The notes beneath the pieces were generated by a model. It worked only from the letters and a program-made list of their open reading frames with translations, had not been told where the DNA came from and ran no database searches. A program made the position numbers and the translations under genes. Shown here piece after piece: positions 54,617-63,597 of a stretch of DNA of 64,000 bases (position 1 is the stretch's first letter; each line of letters begins with the position of its first letter). Origin of the DNA: Ochotona curzoniae. Taxonomy: Eukaryota > Chordata > Mammalia > Lagomorpha > Ochotonidae. The DNA lies in NCBI RefSeq assembly GCF_017591425.1, contig NW_024466512.1, positions 27,705,501-27,769,500 on the forward strand, given 5' to 3'.

Positions 54617-55216
54617 TGTAGGGTTTTTGACCCCGAATACGGCAGCAACCTCAATTCTTGTCTTGCAGGAAAGAAGAATTTTCATGCGGACACAGTTTAG
54701 TTTTAAAGCAAGATTTATTAGAAAAGCTGAGAAAGGACACTCCTGTCCTAGTGACGGGAGGGGGCTCTGAGATAGAAACAACCCTTATCCCCTGCCATTG
54801 CGGCAGGAGGAAAAGTGGAAGAAAAAACCTGTATTAGTGGTGGGGAAAGCATCTTTTAAAGGTTTACCTCTCCATAAACAAGGAGAATTCCTGGTTTCCA
54901 AGGGACACAAGGCCCAGACAGGTGTCACCAGCCAACTTCCTTGGTCCCTTTCTAATGATAAAGAGGCCAGTCTGACACCCTCCCCTTGGCAACTGGCACT
55001 TCAGGTGGGGAATTGGTATGTTAATGTTGCCCTTGTCTGTTGGGGAAGTGTCTTCCTGATTGTTAAACTATGTACTTGTCTCAGGAGAGATGTGCTCTGG
55101 TGAATCCAAGACAAGGTGGGCAAAATACCCTTTTACGTTTGAGAAACAAATGATGACTTGGGGACCCGGAATGCTCTAACTGCCTACTACGCAGTCTGAC
55201 TCCTCTCTCACCCTCA
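54617..55216 (-). repeat. Solo LTR of an endogenous retrovirus, copy B
   Basis: Inverted copy of the LTR at 8600-9205. On the minus strand it starts TGAGGGT at 55216 and ends ACCCTACA at 54617, with AATAAA at 54714-54719. Differences from copy A are a few percent overall. A 306-bp antisense frame (54798-55103, plus strand) is intact here as well. It lies within an old L1 3' end, so the insertion is later than that L1. No clear short target duplication is visible at the ends. Confidence 0.78.
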
Positions 55217-55545
55217 GCCTTACAATAACATTTTCAAGATTCACCCTTGCTTTGATGAAGGCTGCTTGGTCATTTTATTTCTGAGTTTATGATATAATTT
55301 GTTTATCCGTTCTCTGAGGACATTGGGTGGTTCTAAGCATTTGGAGTATGCAAGTGTTTCTATAAACACTTGTTTTCATTTTCTTGGGCAAGTATAATTG
55401 CTGCATTATACGATAAGTGTGTGGTAAAGTTTCTCAGAAATTGATGAACTAGTTTCCAAAGTGGTTACATTAATTTACATTTTCAGCATCAATATATGAG
55501 GGTCCCAGTTGGTTCCTAGGGGCTAATAATATTAAGCATCTTCTT
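55217..55545 (-). mobile_element. Ancient L1 3' piece, right of the inserted LTR
   Basis: CATTTTCAAGATTCACCCTTGCTTTGATGAAGG, GGTTCTAAGCATTTGGAGTATGCAAGTGTTTCTATAAACACTTG and AACTAGTTTCCAAAGTGGTTACATTAATTTACATTTTCAGC follow an old L1 3' region in antisense. Together with 54490-54616 it forms the LTR's target. Confidence 0.65.
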
Positions 55546-55643
55546 ATGTTCACATAGGACATTTGTTATCTGTTGCAGAAGTGTTCAAACTTACTACTCA
55601 TTTCAAATGTTGGATAGTGTGTGCTTTCTTGTTACTAGGTTAT

Positions 55644-56010
55644 GAGAGGTTTTTTTTTAAAAAAAAATATTTATTTATTATTTATTTGTTTATTTATTTA
55701 TTTATTTACTTACTTACTTACTTAGAGAAGAGAGACAGACAGGCAGATCTCCCATCTGCTGAATCACTCCCCAAGTGGCTGTAATAGCCAGAGCTTAGCT
55801 GATCCAAAGCCAGGATCCTCTTCCGGGTCTCCACTGTGGGTGCAGGGTCTCAAGGCCTTGGGCCATCCTCAACTGCCTTCCCAGGCTGCAAGCAGAGAGC
55901 TGGATGGGAAGTAGGGCCACAGGCATTAGAACCAGTGCCCATATGGGATCCTGGTGTGTATAAGGTGAGAACTTTAGCTGCTAGGTGACCGTGCTGGGCC
56001 CGAGAGGGTT
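55644..56010 (-). repeat. C-SINE, antisense, with expanded TTTA/TTAC tail
   Basis: Antisense copy at about 55652-56001. The antisense A-rich tail has expanded to a (TTTA)n and (TTAC)n microsatellite at 55665-55725. The body has GCAGATCTCCCATCTGC, GGGAGCTGG-like and GAACCAGTGCCC blocks and the head GACCGTGCTGGGCCC. The flanks GAGAGGTTTTT and GAGAGGGTTTTT probably are the target duplication. Confidence 0.9.
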
Positions 56011-56096
56011 TTTTTAAATATAATCTGGAGACAAGTCTTTCATTCTATGTGTGTATATGTTATGAGCATTTTCTCCCACTATGTAGCTTGACTACT

Positions 56097-56150
56097 TTTT
56101 TTTTTTAAGATATGTTTATTTGAAAGGCAGAGTGTAAGGAGTTATTTGAA
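56097..56150 (-). repeat. Old C-SINE tail fragment, antisense
   Basis: Poly(T), AAGATATGTTTATTTGAAAGGCAGAGTGTAAGG is the antisense 3' tail of an older C-SINE. The body does not follow, so this is a remnant. Confidence 0.55.
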
Positions 56151-56267
56151 TATCCCACCCTGGACCCAGCGCCATTTCCTTCGTCAACATACTTTAACCT
56201 GGAAATATTTTGTAAAACAATCACGTACGTTTATCTGATGCTTTGGAGTAATTTAACAATGGGTTAG

Positions 56268-56591
56268 GGGCCTGGCACGATGGCGCAGTGGTTAAGGTCC
56301 TCGCCTTGCACGCCCAGGATCCCATATGGGCGCCGGTTCTAATCCCAGCGGCCCCTCTTCCCATCCAGCTCCCTGCTTGTGGCCTCGGAAGGCAGTCGAG
56401 GACGGCCCAAAGCTTTGGGACCCTGCACCCGTGTGGGAGACTCGAAAGAGGCTCCTGGCTTTGGATCAGCTCAGCTCCTGCCTTTGTGGTCACTTGGGGA
56501 GTGAATCATCGGACGGAAGTTCTTCCTCTCTGTCTCTTCTCTCTGTATATCTGACTTTGTAATAAAAAATAAATACATCTTTAAAAAAAAA
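56268..56591 (+). repeat. C-SINE (variant-head subfamily)
   Basis: Sense full-length copy with the variant head CCTGGCACGATGGCGCAGTGGTTAAGGTCCTCGCC, GCACGCCCAGGATCCCATATGGGCGCCGG and CGGCCCCTCTTCCC. The tail is TTTGTAATAAAAAATAAATACATCTTT. It is closest to the copies at 42425 and 15190. Confidence 0.94.
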
Positions 56592-56662
56592 TCGGTGCCT
56601 ATATGGGATCCTGGTGCATTCAAGGCGAGGACTTTAGCCACTAGAGCACGCCGCTGGGCCCG
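56592..56662 (-). repeat. C-SINE head only, inverted, directly after a sense copy
   Basis: TCGGTGCCTATATGGGATCC, TTCAAGGCGAGGACTTTAGCC and CGCCGCTGGGCCC are the antisense of the first 70 bp of the C-SINE (5' end at about 56661). No body or tail accompanies it. It abuts the A-rich end of the sense copy at 56268-56591, making an inverted head-only arrangement. Confidence 0.8.
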
Positions 56663-56884
56663 GTTGTTTATCTACTTCTACCTGCATTTATACTGTTCTG
56701 TCAATACATACTTAATATGGATATAGATAAAAATGAATGTATGGGAGATATTGGAAGTAGCATCAATAACCTCAATTATATCCTTACTATTATTACACTT
56801 TTATCTGAAATTGAGAACCCAGATACAGCTATAGTAATAGAACTCTTATGTAAACTATGCTGTGACTTGATAACGGATACAGTA

Positions 56885-57531
56885 TGTGTGTCGGAGCTTT
56901 GGAGCAGAAGTGACTCCATCTTCCTAGAGTACTGGTGAAATGGGGCCACCTCTCCTATCACCCCTGTCCAAAGAAACCCTGCTGCAAGTAAACATGTTAT
57001 GAAAAACAAGCTCTGGTAAAAACAATAAGAGAAGAAAAAATATGTTTTTTGATAAATATGCAAAAAACATGTTTTGCAGAACTAAGAGAAAGCAAAGGGT
57101 GTTACCAAAGATAAGTTATAACCAATTGGAGATAAGTAAACATGTGTGTAAAGTGAAAGTAACCAATGAAAATACATTGTAAACGTGTAATAACCAATCA
57201 GAACATTGTAAACAACTGATTGCTCGACCCACTGAATTGTACAAAAACCCATGCTTTGATCCCAGTCACCGAAGCCGGCAGGTTCCCACTAGACCGGAAC
57301 CGAAGCCCAACAGACTTCCAGGAGACCGAAGTCAAGGGCGCTCTCTGGTTTCCCGCGTACTGGGGCCAGGCCCCATTACGGAAGCATGTTAGAGTTTTAC
57401 TGTTTAGGTAATGAGCCGGGGTTTCTAAACTTGCTGGAAGATCGCCAAGGGGGTGTTGGGAGGAACCTGGGATCAAGATAGCTCCCATGATTATGACTCA
57501 GGACTGATTACCACAGCAGACCCGGTGATCC
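56885..57531 (+). repeat. Probable ERV LTR with CCAAT boxes and PBS-like end
   Basis: From TGTGTGTCGGAGC at 56885 the strand has AGAAGTGACTCCATCTT, three CCAAT motifs (AACCAATTGG, AACCAATGAA, AACCAATCAG at 57120-57200) and a TATA-like TTGTACAAAAACCC. A CpG-rich part with two ACCGAAG units follows, then a TGATCCA end at 57531. The next bases, TGGCGACCCAGTGGA, resemble a primer-binding site complementary to a tRNA-Arg 3' end for about 8-9 bases. The promoter order supports a sense LTR. The boundaries and the family are uncertain. Confidence 0.45.
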
Positions 57532-58255
57532 ATGGCGACCCAGTGGAGAGAAAAATTGGCTCTTGTAGAAGGTCGTCACCCCTTATGTAAGGGATGAGCC
57601 AGGTCCCCAAATACCACCTGTATCTGAAGTCGTTAACTCAGTTCAGCAGCCTGACCCAGAAGTACAGGCCCCCCCCACCACCGTAGTGACCCAGTGGTCC
57701 AGGGACTTCCAGCCCAGTGGCCAAGAGACACGGCACCTGGCCAGGGTTTACAGAACTGGTCTCCTAAAAGTGGAAAATCAGACCTAGTTGGTGGAGCACC
57801 AACGTGCCAAGCCACACCCAAAACTCCAAGGGCTGAGGGAGGGAACCCTTCCTGCAACAGTGTATGCATGCAACAACTTAGCATTCAGAAAGATGGGGAA
57901 TACCTCGTGTGCTCCATGTGGAGACAGAGTACCAGGAACACGCGTCTGGGCTATGTCGTTGCTGGACGGACGCAGATGCTAGCATGGTCAGGTCAGATGA
58001 ATTCAGGAACGACCATGTGGAGGTGGAGAATGCTGGAGCTGGCAGGTGAAGGCAAAGTCAGGAACAGGCCGTTGGAGATGAATTCTGGAACCAGCCGGTG
58101 GGTGGAGACAGATTCTGATGGCTGCTAACGAGTCTCGGTGGTGCAGATGGAGACAATTATAGACAGATCGCAGTTCTCACAGTTCGGATCCCGGTAGTGG
58201 TCCCAAGGCAGGTGGCCAAGGGAGGGGGGGGAAACCAACCGATCACGGCACCAAA
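57532..58255. repeat. ERV-related internal sequence with an opposite PBS-like site
   Basis: CpG-containing, fairly GC-rich sequence without recognised gag or pol motifs. At its right end, on the minus strand (58253 down to 58236), TGGTGCCGTGATCGG matches the tRNA-His-type primer-binding site of ERV-H-like elements except for one missing base. It is preceded by AACATT as in those elements. A G run occurs at 58226-58232. No open frame looks viral; the 144-codon plus-strand frame (57694-58128) has no recognised domain. Confidence 0.4.
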
Positions 58256-58274
58256 TGTTAGTTATTTTTAAAAG

Positions 58275-58524
58275 TTGGAGTTAAGAGCCAGGAGGAGAGT
58301 CTTCCATCTGTAGACTCACTTCCCACATGGCCTCAAAGGCCAACATCGGGTCACCCTGAAGCCAGGAGCCTGGAACTACATCCTGGTCTCCCGTGTGGGT
58401 GGCAGAAGCAATCGCAGGGAGATGGATTGGAAGTGGGGAAGCCTGAACTCCCATCAGTGCTCACATGGGATGCTGGTAGTTTTTGCTGGTGGTGGCTTAG
58501 TGTGCTGTGCCACAACACTGGCCC
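58275..58524 (-). repeat. Old C-SINE, antisense
   Basis: GTTAAGAGCCAGGAGGAGAGTCTTCCATCTGTAGACTCACTTCCC, CCTGAAGCCAGGAGCCTGG, GGTGGCAGAAGC and the head GGTGGCTTAGTGTGCTGTGCCACAACACTGGCCC. Older subfamily. It occupies the position where an LTR belonging to the adjacent PBS-like site would be expected. Confidence 0.75.
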
Positions 58525-59060
58525 GTAGTCATCACTCCTGTGATCACTTCTTTTTTCTTTCCTCAGTTCAATTAACTGATTTATTTATTTACGTGTTGCT
58601 TTGTTTCTGTTCTTGGTTTTTGGGCTTGTGATTCAAGGTGGTTGTTCCTATTTCCAAATATTTGAATCCCATTTGAAATTTTATTTGTGGTTACGTTTTG
58701 GGAAGTGTTTCACTAGATAAAGTGCTTTGAATTTCGTTTCCCCCTTTGAGTCACTTTGCATGGGGTTTGCATTTCATGGATTTAGAGCAATTGACGATGG
58801 CTAGCGCAACATCGCCCTCTTGTGTCAATGTGGTGGAGGACAGTTCCTTTACTGTCTGGATTTTCAAGGTGTGGGGAGATGATTTTCTGACGTCTTTACC
58901 TACTCCAGGTTCACTGTCTCAAACTCTGGTTGTACTGATGTTCTCGTCACTCCTTGAAGATTTTAAACAGAGCCATATAAAAGTTATTTTCCGATTTCGT
59001 TGTCGTATCTGAGTGCAGTTTTCTTGTTTGTGACTAACAGTTGTTGTGCTGTAAGTGTAT
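58525..59060. other. Unassigned, T-rich (possibly old L1 antisense)
   Basis: T-rich sequence with GTTGCTTTGTTTCTGTTCTTGG and AAATATTTGAATCCC blocks. Its style resembles antisense L1, but I could not place any block with confidence. Confidence 0.3.
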
Positions 59061-59067
59061 GTATTTT

Positions 59068-59345
59068 AAAGATTGATTGATTTATTGTAAAGATAAAGAC
59101 AGATAGAAATCTTTTAACTTCTGGTTTATTCCCCCAAATGGCTGCAAACTGCTGGGGCTGGACCTGGTTGAGGTCTCTCCTGTGGGTGCAGGGCCTGTGG
59201 GCCTGGCTGAGGTCTCTCCTGTGGGTGCAGGGCCTGTGGGCCTGGCTGAGGTCTCTCCTGAGGGTGCAGGGCTGCTGGGGCCTGGCTGAGGTCTCTCCTG
59301 TGGGTGCAAGGACGTGGTCCATCCTCCGCTGCGTACCCAGGTCCA
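59068..59345 (-). repeat. C-SINE with an internal 39-bp tandem repeat
   Basis: The antisense tail TTTTAAAGATTGATTGATTTATTGTAAAG and GGTTTATTCCCCCAAATGGCTGCAAAC identify a C-SINE. The next part, which normally reads CAGGAGC..TCTCC..GTGGGTGCAGGG once, is repeated about four times as GGCCTGGCTGAGGTCTCTCCTGTGGGTGCAGGGCCTGTG. The GAGGTCTCTCC block is at 59170, 59209, 59248 and 59288, so the period is 39, 39 and 40 bp. The copy ends with GTACCCAGGTCCAGCAGCAG; the head is lost. Confidence 0.75.
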
Positions 59346-60150
59346 GCAGCAGATCAGCTGAGTCAGACGTGGAGGTCAAGGACCGTGCTCAAAATTTCAA
59401 AATTTCACACTATGCATGCGAATCATTTTTATAAGAGGAAAAGACCTAAGTGAAAATGGTAATAAAAAGATGAACGATCGATGAATGAGACTCGGAGATG
59501 GGGCCCTCGCGCACGCAGAGCGTAGAGCGGCACAGCAGCAAATGGGCCACTCGGAGTCGCTCTGTGCTGAGCCGCTAACCCCAAGGGGGCCCGTGTGTTA
59601 CAGGACTGTGTGTGGTGACCAGGACGATGGCTCAGCACCAGGGCACACACAGCACTCACTTGCACATGTGGGGCAAGAGGCAGGACTGGACGGGACTGGC
59701 AGGTGCCTGACGCCGCTGTCAGCAGGCCATGGCTGGGAGGCAGGATCGGACTGGGCAAGGGCGAGCCAGGAGACTGCCCCGGAGGAGCCCTGGCAGGGAT
59801 CTGACCGAGCCTGCTCTGACCGAGGGCTGAGGAGTCTGTGCCGCACGCTGTGTGACAGTGAGAGGTGAGAAAACAGAAACGGGACTTGCTCTCATGCAGC
59901 CTACAGTTCAGGCAGTGCTTCCATGGTCTCTCCTCCTGCTCTCTTCTGCCCTTCTCTCCTTCCTCCTCTTCCTCCCTCCTTCTCTCCCTCTCCTCTCCCC
60001 TCCCCCCTTCTTTTGGAAGGGACCAGGTAATGAACTTCTGCAGCGTTGCTGGGGACTGTACAACCTCAGTCATAGCTATGCGCTCTGCCATTACGCACAC
60101 CTGAAGCAGCTGTGAATAATGGTGAGTGCATGGGTGCGACCGAGGCCCCG
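59346..60150. other. Unassigned sequence with a long polypyrimidine tract
   Basis: The plus strand from about 59920 to 60015 is almost only C and T (CTCCTTCCTCCTCTTCCTCC type). It causes the Glu/Arg-rich portion of a 243-codon minus-strand frame (59429-60160). That frame has no recognised domain and is not supported as a gene. The region 59480-59880 is moderately GC-rich with some CpGs. Confidence 0.45.
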
Positions 60151-60154
60151 GATG

Positions 60155-60220
60155 CTTCATTTATAAAAACAAATGGTGGCTGGATTTGGCCTGTGGCCAT
60201 GGTGTGCTAACCGTGATCTA
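60155..60220 (+). repeat. Possible hAT (Charlie-type) terminal fragment
   Basis: AAAACAAATGGTGGCTGGATTTGGCCTGTGGCCATGGTGTGCTAACCG resembles the GGCCGGATTTGGCCCGCGGGCCGTAGTTTGCTGACC 3' end of Charlie-type MITEs. Only this end is visible. Confidence 0.4.
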
Positions 60221-60600
60221 GGTGGAGGATAGAAAGTCAACAAGTCAACCAATCACGATGACCGTGGTGGGTTGTAATCTGTGCCAGGGAGGAAATGAGA
60301 AGGGTGGTAGGAAATGGATTGCTTAACGATTTTCTTCTTTTCTGAGCTCGAACATCCGTACAGTAGAGTGTACAAATCCGTCGTGTTCTCCGTGCCCCAG
60401 AACCGAGTCCCTAGGATCATAATTATCTGTCCATCCAAGGGCCAGAAAAGGGCTGAACAACAGGCACCAAGTGATGGTGAAATAGGAGGAATGAAGCCTG
60501 TAGTGTTACAGGCAGTGCAGGGTGACTACAGCCCATGGGGAACCTCAGTAAAGCTACATGAAATGTATGCTTTCATCACAAATAAGTAGGGTGTGCAAAG

Positions 60601-60963
60601 AGGACCCTGATTTTTTTTTAAGATTTATTTATTTATTTTTTATTACAAAGTCCGATATACAGAGAGGAGGAGAGACAGAGAGGAAGATCTTCCTTCCGAT
60701 GATTTCACTCCCCAGGTGAGCACAATGGCTGGTGCTGTGCCGATCCAAAGCCAGGATCCAGGAACTTCCTCCAGGTATCCCACGCAGGTGCAGGGTCCCA
60801 AAGTTTTTGGGCCGTCCTCGACTGCTTTCCCCGGCCACAAGCAGGGAGCTGGGTGGGAAGTGGAGCTGCCAGGATTAGAACCGGCGCCCATATGGGATCC
60901 TGGCATAATCAAGGTGAGGACTTTAGCCGCGAGGCCGAGGCGACGGGCTCAGGACCCTGATTT
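60601..60963 (-). repeat. C-SINE with perfect 13-bp target duplication
   Basis: Antisense full-length copy at about 60614-60950 between AGGACCCTGATTT at 60601-60613 and 60951-60963. The body is near consensus, with CCAGGATTAGAACCGGCGCCC and the head GAGGCGACGGGCTC. Confidence 0.95.
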
Positions 60964-61780
60964 AAAGGTGACACAGAGTACGATGTATATCAATGTCGAG
61001 GTGTCACAGGGCTTCCCGCAAGTGTATCATTTCTCTGTGTCAACTGAGACCAACAGTGTATCCCACAGGAGAAGCTCTCTGGGCAGAAGGAGAAGCGAGT
61101 CCAAGCAAGACCCTGAGGCAGAAAACAGCTGGTCTTTCCAGAAGAAGAAGGGGGGCTCCATGGCAGGAGAGCAGTAAGCAAGGAGTGGGAGGTGGGTGGG
61201 TGGAGGGTCACCCAGCAGGGCACAGAACAGTGCAGGGCTTCGCCCGGAGGGACATGGTGCGACTGCAGTTTGAAGAGTTCCGGCATCACCATGCTTCTGG
61301 ACCCGTGCGTGGTCTCGTCAGTTAGGGCTGCGGGGGTCCCGCCTTGGCTGGAGCTGAGGTGGCGTGTGTGAGGAAAACCCGTGCAGGAACACCAGTACCC
61401 CACAGCGTGTCCTGATCCACAGCATTGATCCTTAGCTTCTAGAACACATCTTGGAAATGATTACCGTGCTAAAGCTCATTGATCCTTCATTAGTGACTTA
61501 CTGGGCACTTAATTAGCGAGTGCTCTAAGAACTGTACGTTATTCACGGCCAAGGACCTGAACACAGTGCCAGCTGGGAGTTCAGAGGTGGGTGTGAACTG
61601 GCACATCCAGGTCTGGAAGCTGTAGTGAGCGGGCACTGACCATGGCCTAGGCTGCATGGGGAGGGGGGTCAGCATCCACAACCAGCACCCAGAAGGAGAC
61701 CCCCTGTGGTGGTAAGGAACCAAGGAGAGAGCAAAGGAGTGGACAGCATGGACAGATACTCAGAGGGCCAGGTCCTCCTC
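60964..61780. other. Unassigned sequence
   Basis: No repeat family or exon recognised. The minus-strand frame of 137 codons (60990-61403) has no recognised domain. Confidence 0.4.
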
Positions 61781-61823
61781 CCTTCCTCCCTCCCTCCCTT
61801 CCTTGCCTTTTTTTTTTTAAATA

Positions 61824-62050
61824 CAGTTGTCCCCCTAAATCCAAGGGGGTTCGCTCTAGGATCCCCTGTGAATTAATGGATGGGTACCCAAGCCTCCTAT
61901 GTCAAACTGGGTAGTATTTGGGCATAACCTTGCTGTTCTTTCACACACTTCATGACTAATAGGATATAAATGCTATGTAAATTGTCATGCTTTATTGTTT
62001 AGGAAATAAAAACAAGAAAGTCTGGCCGTATCTGGTCAGCACAAGTGTAA
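61824..62050 (+). mobile_element. MER2-type Tigger DNA transposon fragment
   Basis: It starts CAGTTGTCCCCCTAAATCC and continues GGGGGTTCGCTCTAGGATCCCC, GGTAGTATTTGGGCATAACC, AAATGCTATGTAAATTGTCATGC and TTGTTTAGGAAATAAAAACAAGAAAGTCTG. This is the left half of a MER2-type element in order. It is preceded by a poly(T)/A run and a TA. A CCTT-rich pyrimidine run lies just before it (61778-61806). Confidence 0.78.
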
Positions 62051-62249
62051 CTTCTTTCCCACACAATTTTGGTTCACTGCTAGCTGAGCCTTCATCTGGA
62101 GGGGCACCTGTGTACAACTGTGAGAGGGAAGGAGAAATGTAATTCACATGTGCTATCTCAGAGTTATCCTGGAACAAACACAAACATCTTATTCGTTGTC
62201 TATCAGACCTTCAAGTTGAATAGGTCATTGTGAACTCGTGTTGGCTATA

Positions 62250-62950
62250 GCCTTGGTTTGGCCACCTAACTGCTGTCAGTAGGAGACGGTCTCCGCCAGG
62301 GGGCATCCGGGAGCCACGTTCGGCCAAGAGGGCGGTCCCTGTGAGCGCACCCTGGGGTCCCTTCCCACCCCAACCCTCCGGCCACGCGCGCACCCATTTC
62401 CCCCTCCACTGCCTGCCGCTCACCCTGCCTTCCGAAAATAGCTAAACTCCCAGGACTCATCGATCCACCTTTCTAGATGTAAAAGGAGCCCACAACACAG
62501 CTTGCATCCCGCCTGCCACCAGAGGTGCAATTGCACACGAACTCTTGATCCTTTAAAACCCAATTTAGCTTCAGCTGCACTGGGCTCCTGGCCCTCGCCG
62601 CCCGACCTGGTGTCCTCCCTTCTGTGCTGTCCTCCCTTTGCAGGGCTCGTCACTATGGATACCGAGGACCTGTTTCCGCAGCCTGCTTCCCAGCCCATCG
62701 CTCCCAGCGAGTTCCAATTCCCTCTGTGTTCTCCGCCCTGACCCACCCTCCAGGGAGAACGGAGCAAGGGGGTAGAAGGTGAGAGAGGGAGCAGGAGAAG
62801 GCGAGAGGAAGGGGAAATAATCAGATTTCCAGCAACTCGGATAGCAAACCTTCCTGGGCTAATTTTTCTCTCCCGTCTTTCTTCCGAAGAAACGCCTGTG
62901 CTGACCCCAGCCTCCTACTGTGGTGGCAGTGGCACAGGCGGTTTGCGCTT
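62250..62950. promoter_or_regulatory. Weak GC-rich, CpG-containing region
   Basis: CpGs reappear (GGCCACGCGCGCACCC near 62381, CGCCGCCCGACC near 62600) after a long CpG-poor stretch. Just to the right, GGCTATAAATAAGCG at about 62963 gives a good TATA box for the plus strand. This could be a promoter, but I see no exon with matching splice sites. The density is much below that of the island at 2.65-3.45 kb. Confidence 0.3.
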
Positions 62951-63344
62951 CTTGGGTTGGTGGCTATAAATAAGCGTTTCCTTCTTTGAGCATCTCCAGG
63001 TCTGGAAGTTCAAGGGGTTAAATGAACAAAGAACACCAGCTTGGTCAAGTGAGGGAGGCAGGAGTCAGTACAGGCCCCTGTGGAGGGCAAACTCCAGGAG
63101 CCACAGCAAACGAAAACCTCCAGTGACATGGGCAATGCAGACAGAAGTGGTGTCTGATGAGTACTGCCAGCGGGGTTGGTTTCTGATGACTTGAGGTTCT
63201 GTGAGTTAGGGAATGTTTCAGGTTGTCTTGGGGTGCAGGGCAACCTGTCCAGGTTATGCAAGGAAGGGAGCTGGCATGTTACTGTCTTCTGTAACAATGT
63301 TGACGCTGTCATTCATAGACTCCACTGTCAAACAGGAGCATTTG

Positions 63345-63597
63345 TGTCCCGACTGCTCCACTTCCCATTCAGCTCCCTGCTTGTGACCTGGGAAAACAGC
63401 AGAGGACAGCCCAAGTTCTAGAGTCCCTATGCACCCGTGTGGGAGACCCAGAAGAAGCTCCTTGTTCCTGGCTTCAGCTCAGCTCAGCTCCGGCTATTGC
63501 AGCTACTTGGGGAGAGAAATGGTGGGTGGAAGATCTCGCTCTCTCCTTCTTTCTGCATAACTCTGCCTTTCAAATAAAAACAAATCTTTATTAAAAA
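63345..63597 (+). repeat. C-SINE, 5'-truncated
   Basis: Sense copy from TGTCCCGACTGCTCCACTTCCCATTCAGCTCCCTGC to GCCTTTCAAATAAAAACAAATCTTTATTAAAAAG. The head is missing. AGCTCAGCTCAGCTCCGGC shows a small AGCTC triplication at the usual GATCGGCGCAGC site. Confidence 0.85.

Noticed and set aside
59429..60160. Minus-strand open frame of 243 codons
   Set aside because: Its Glu/Arg-rich core is only the translation of the polypyrimidine tract at 59920-60015. No domain, splice framing or conserved motif is visible.
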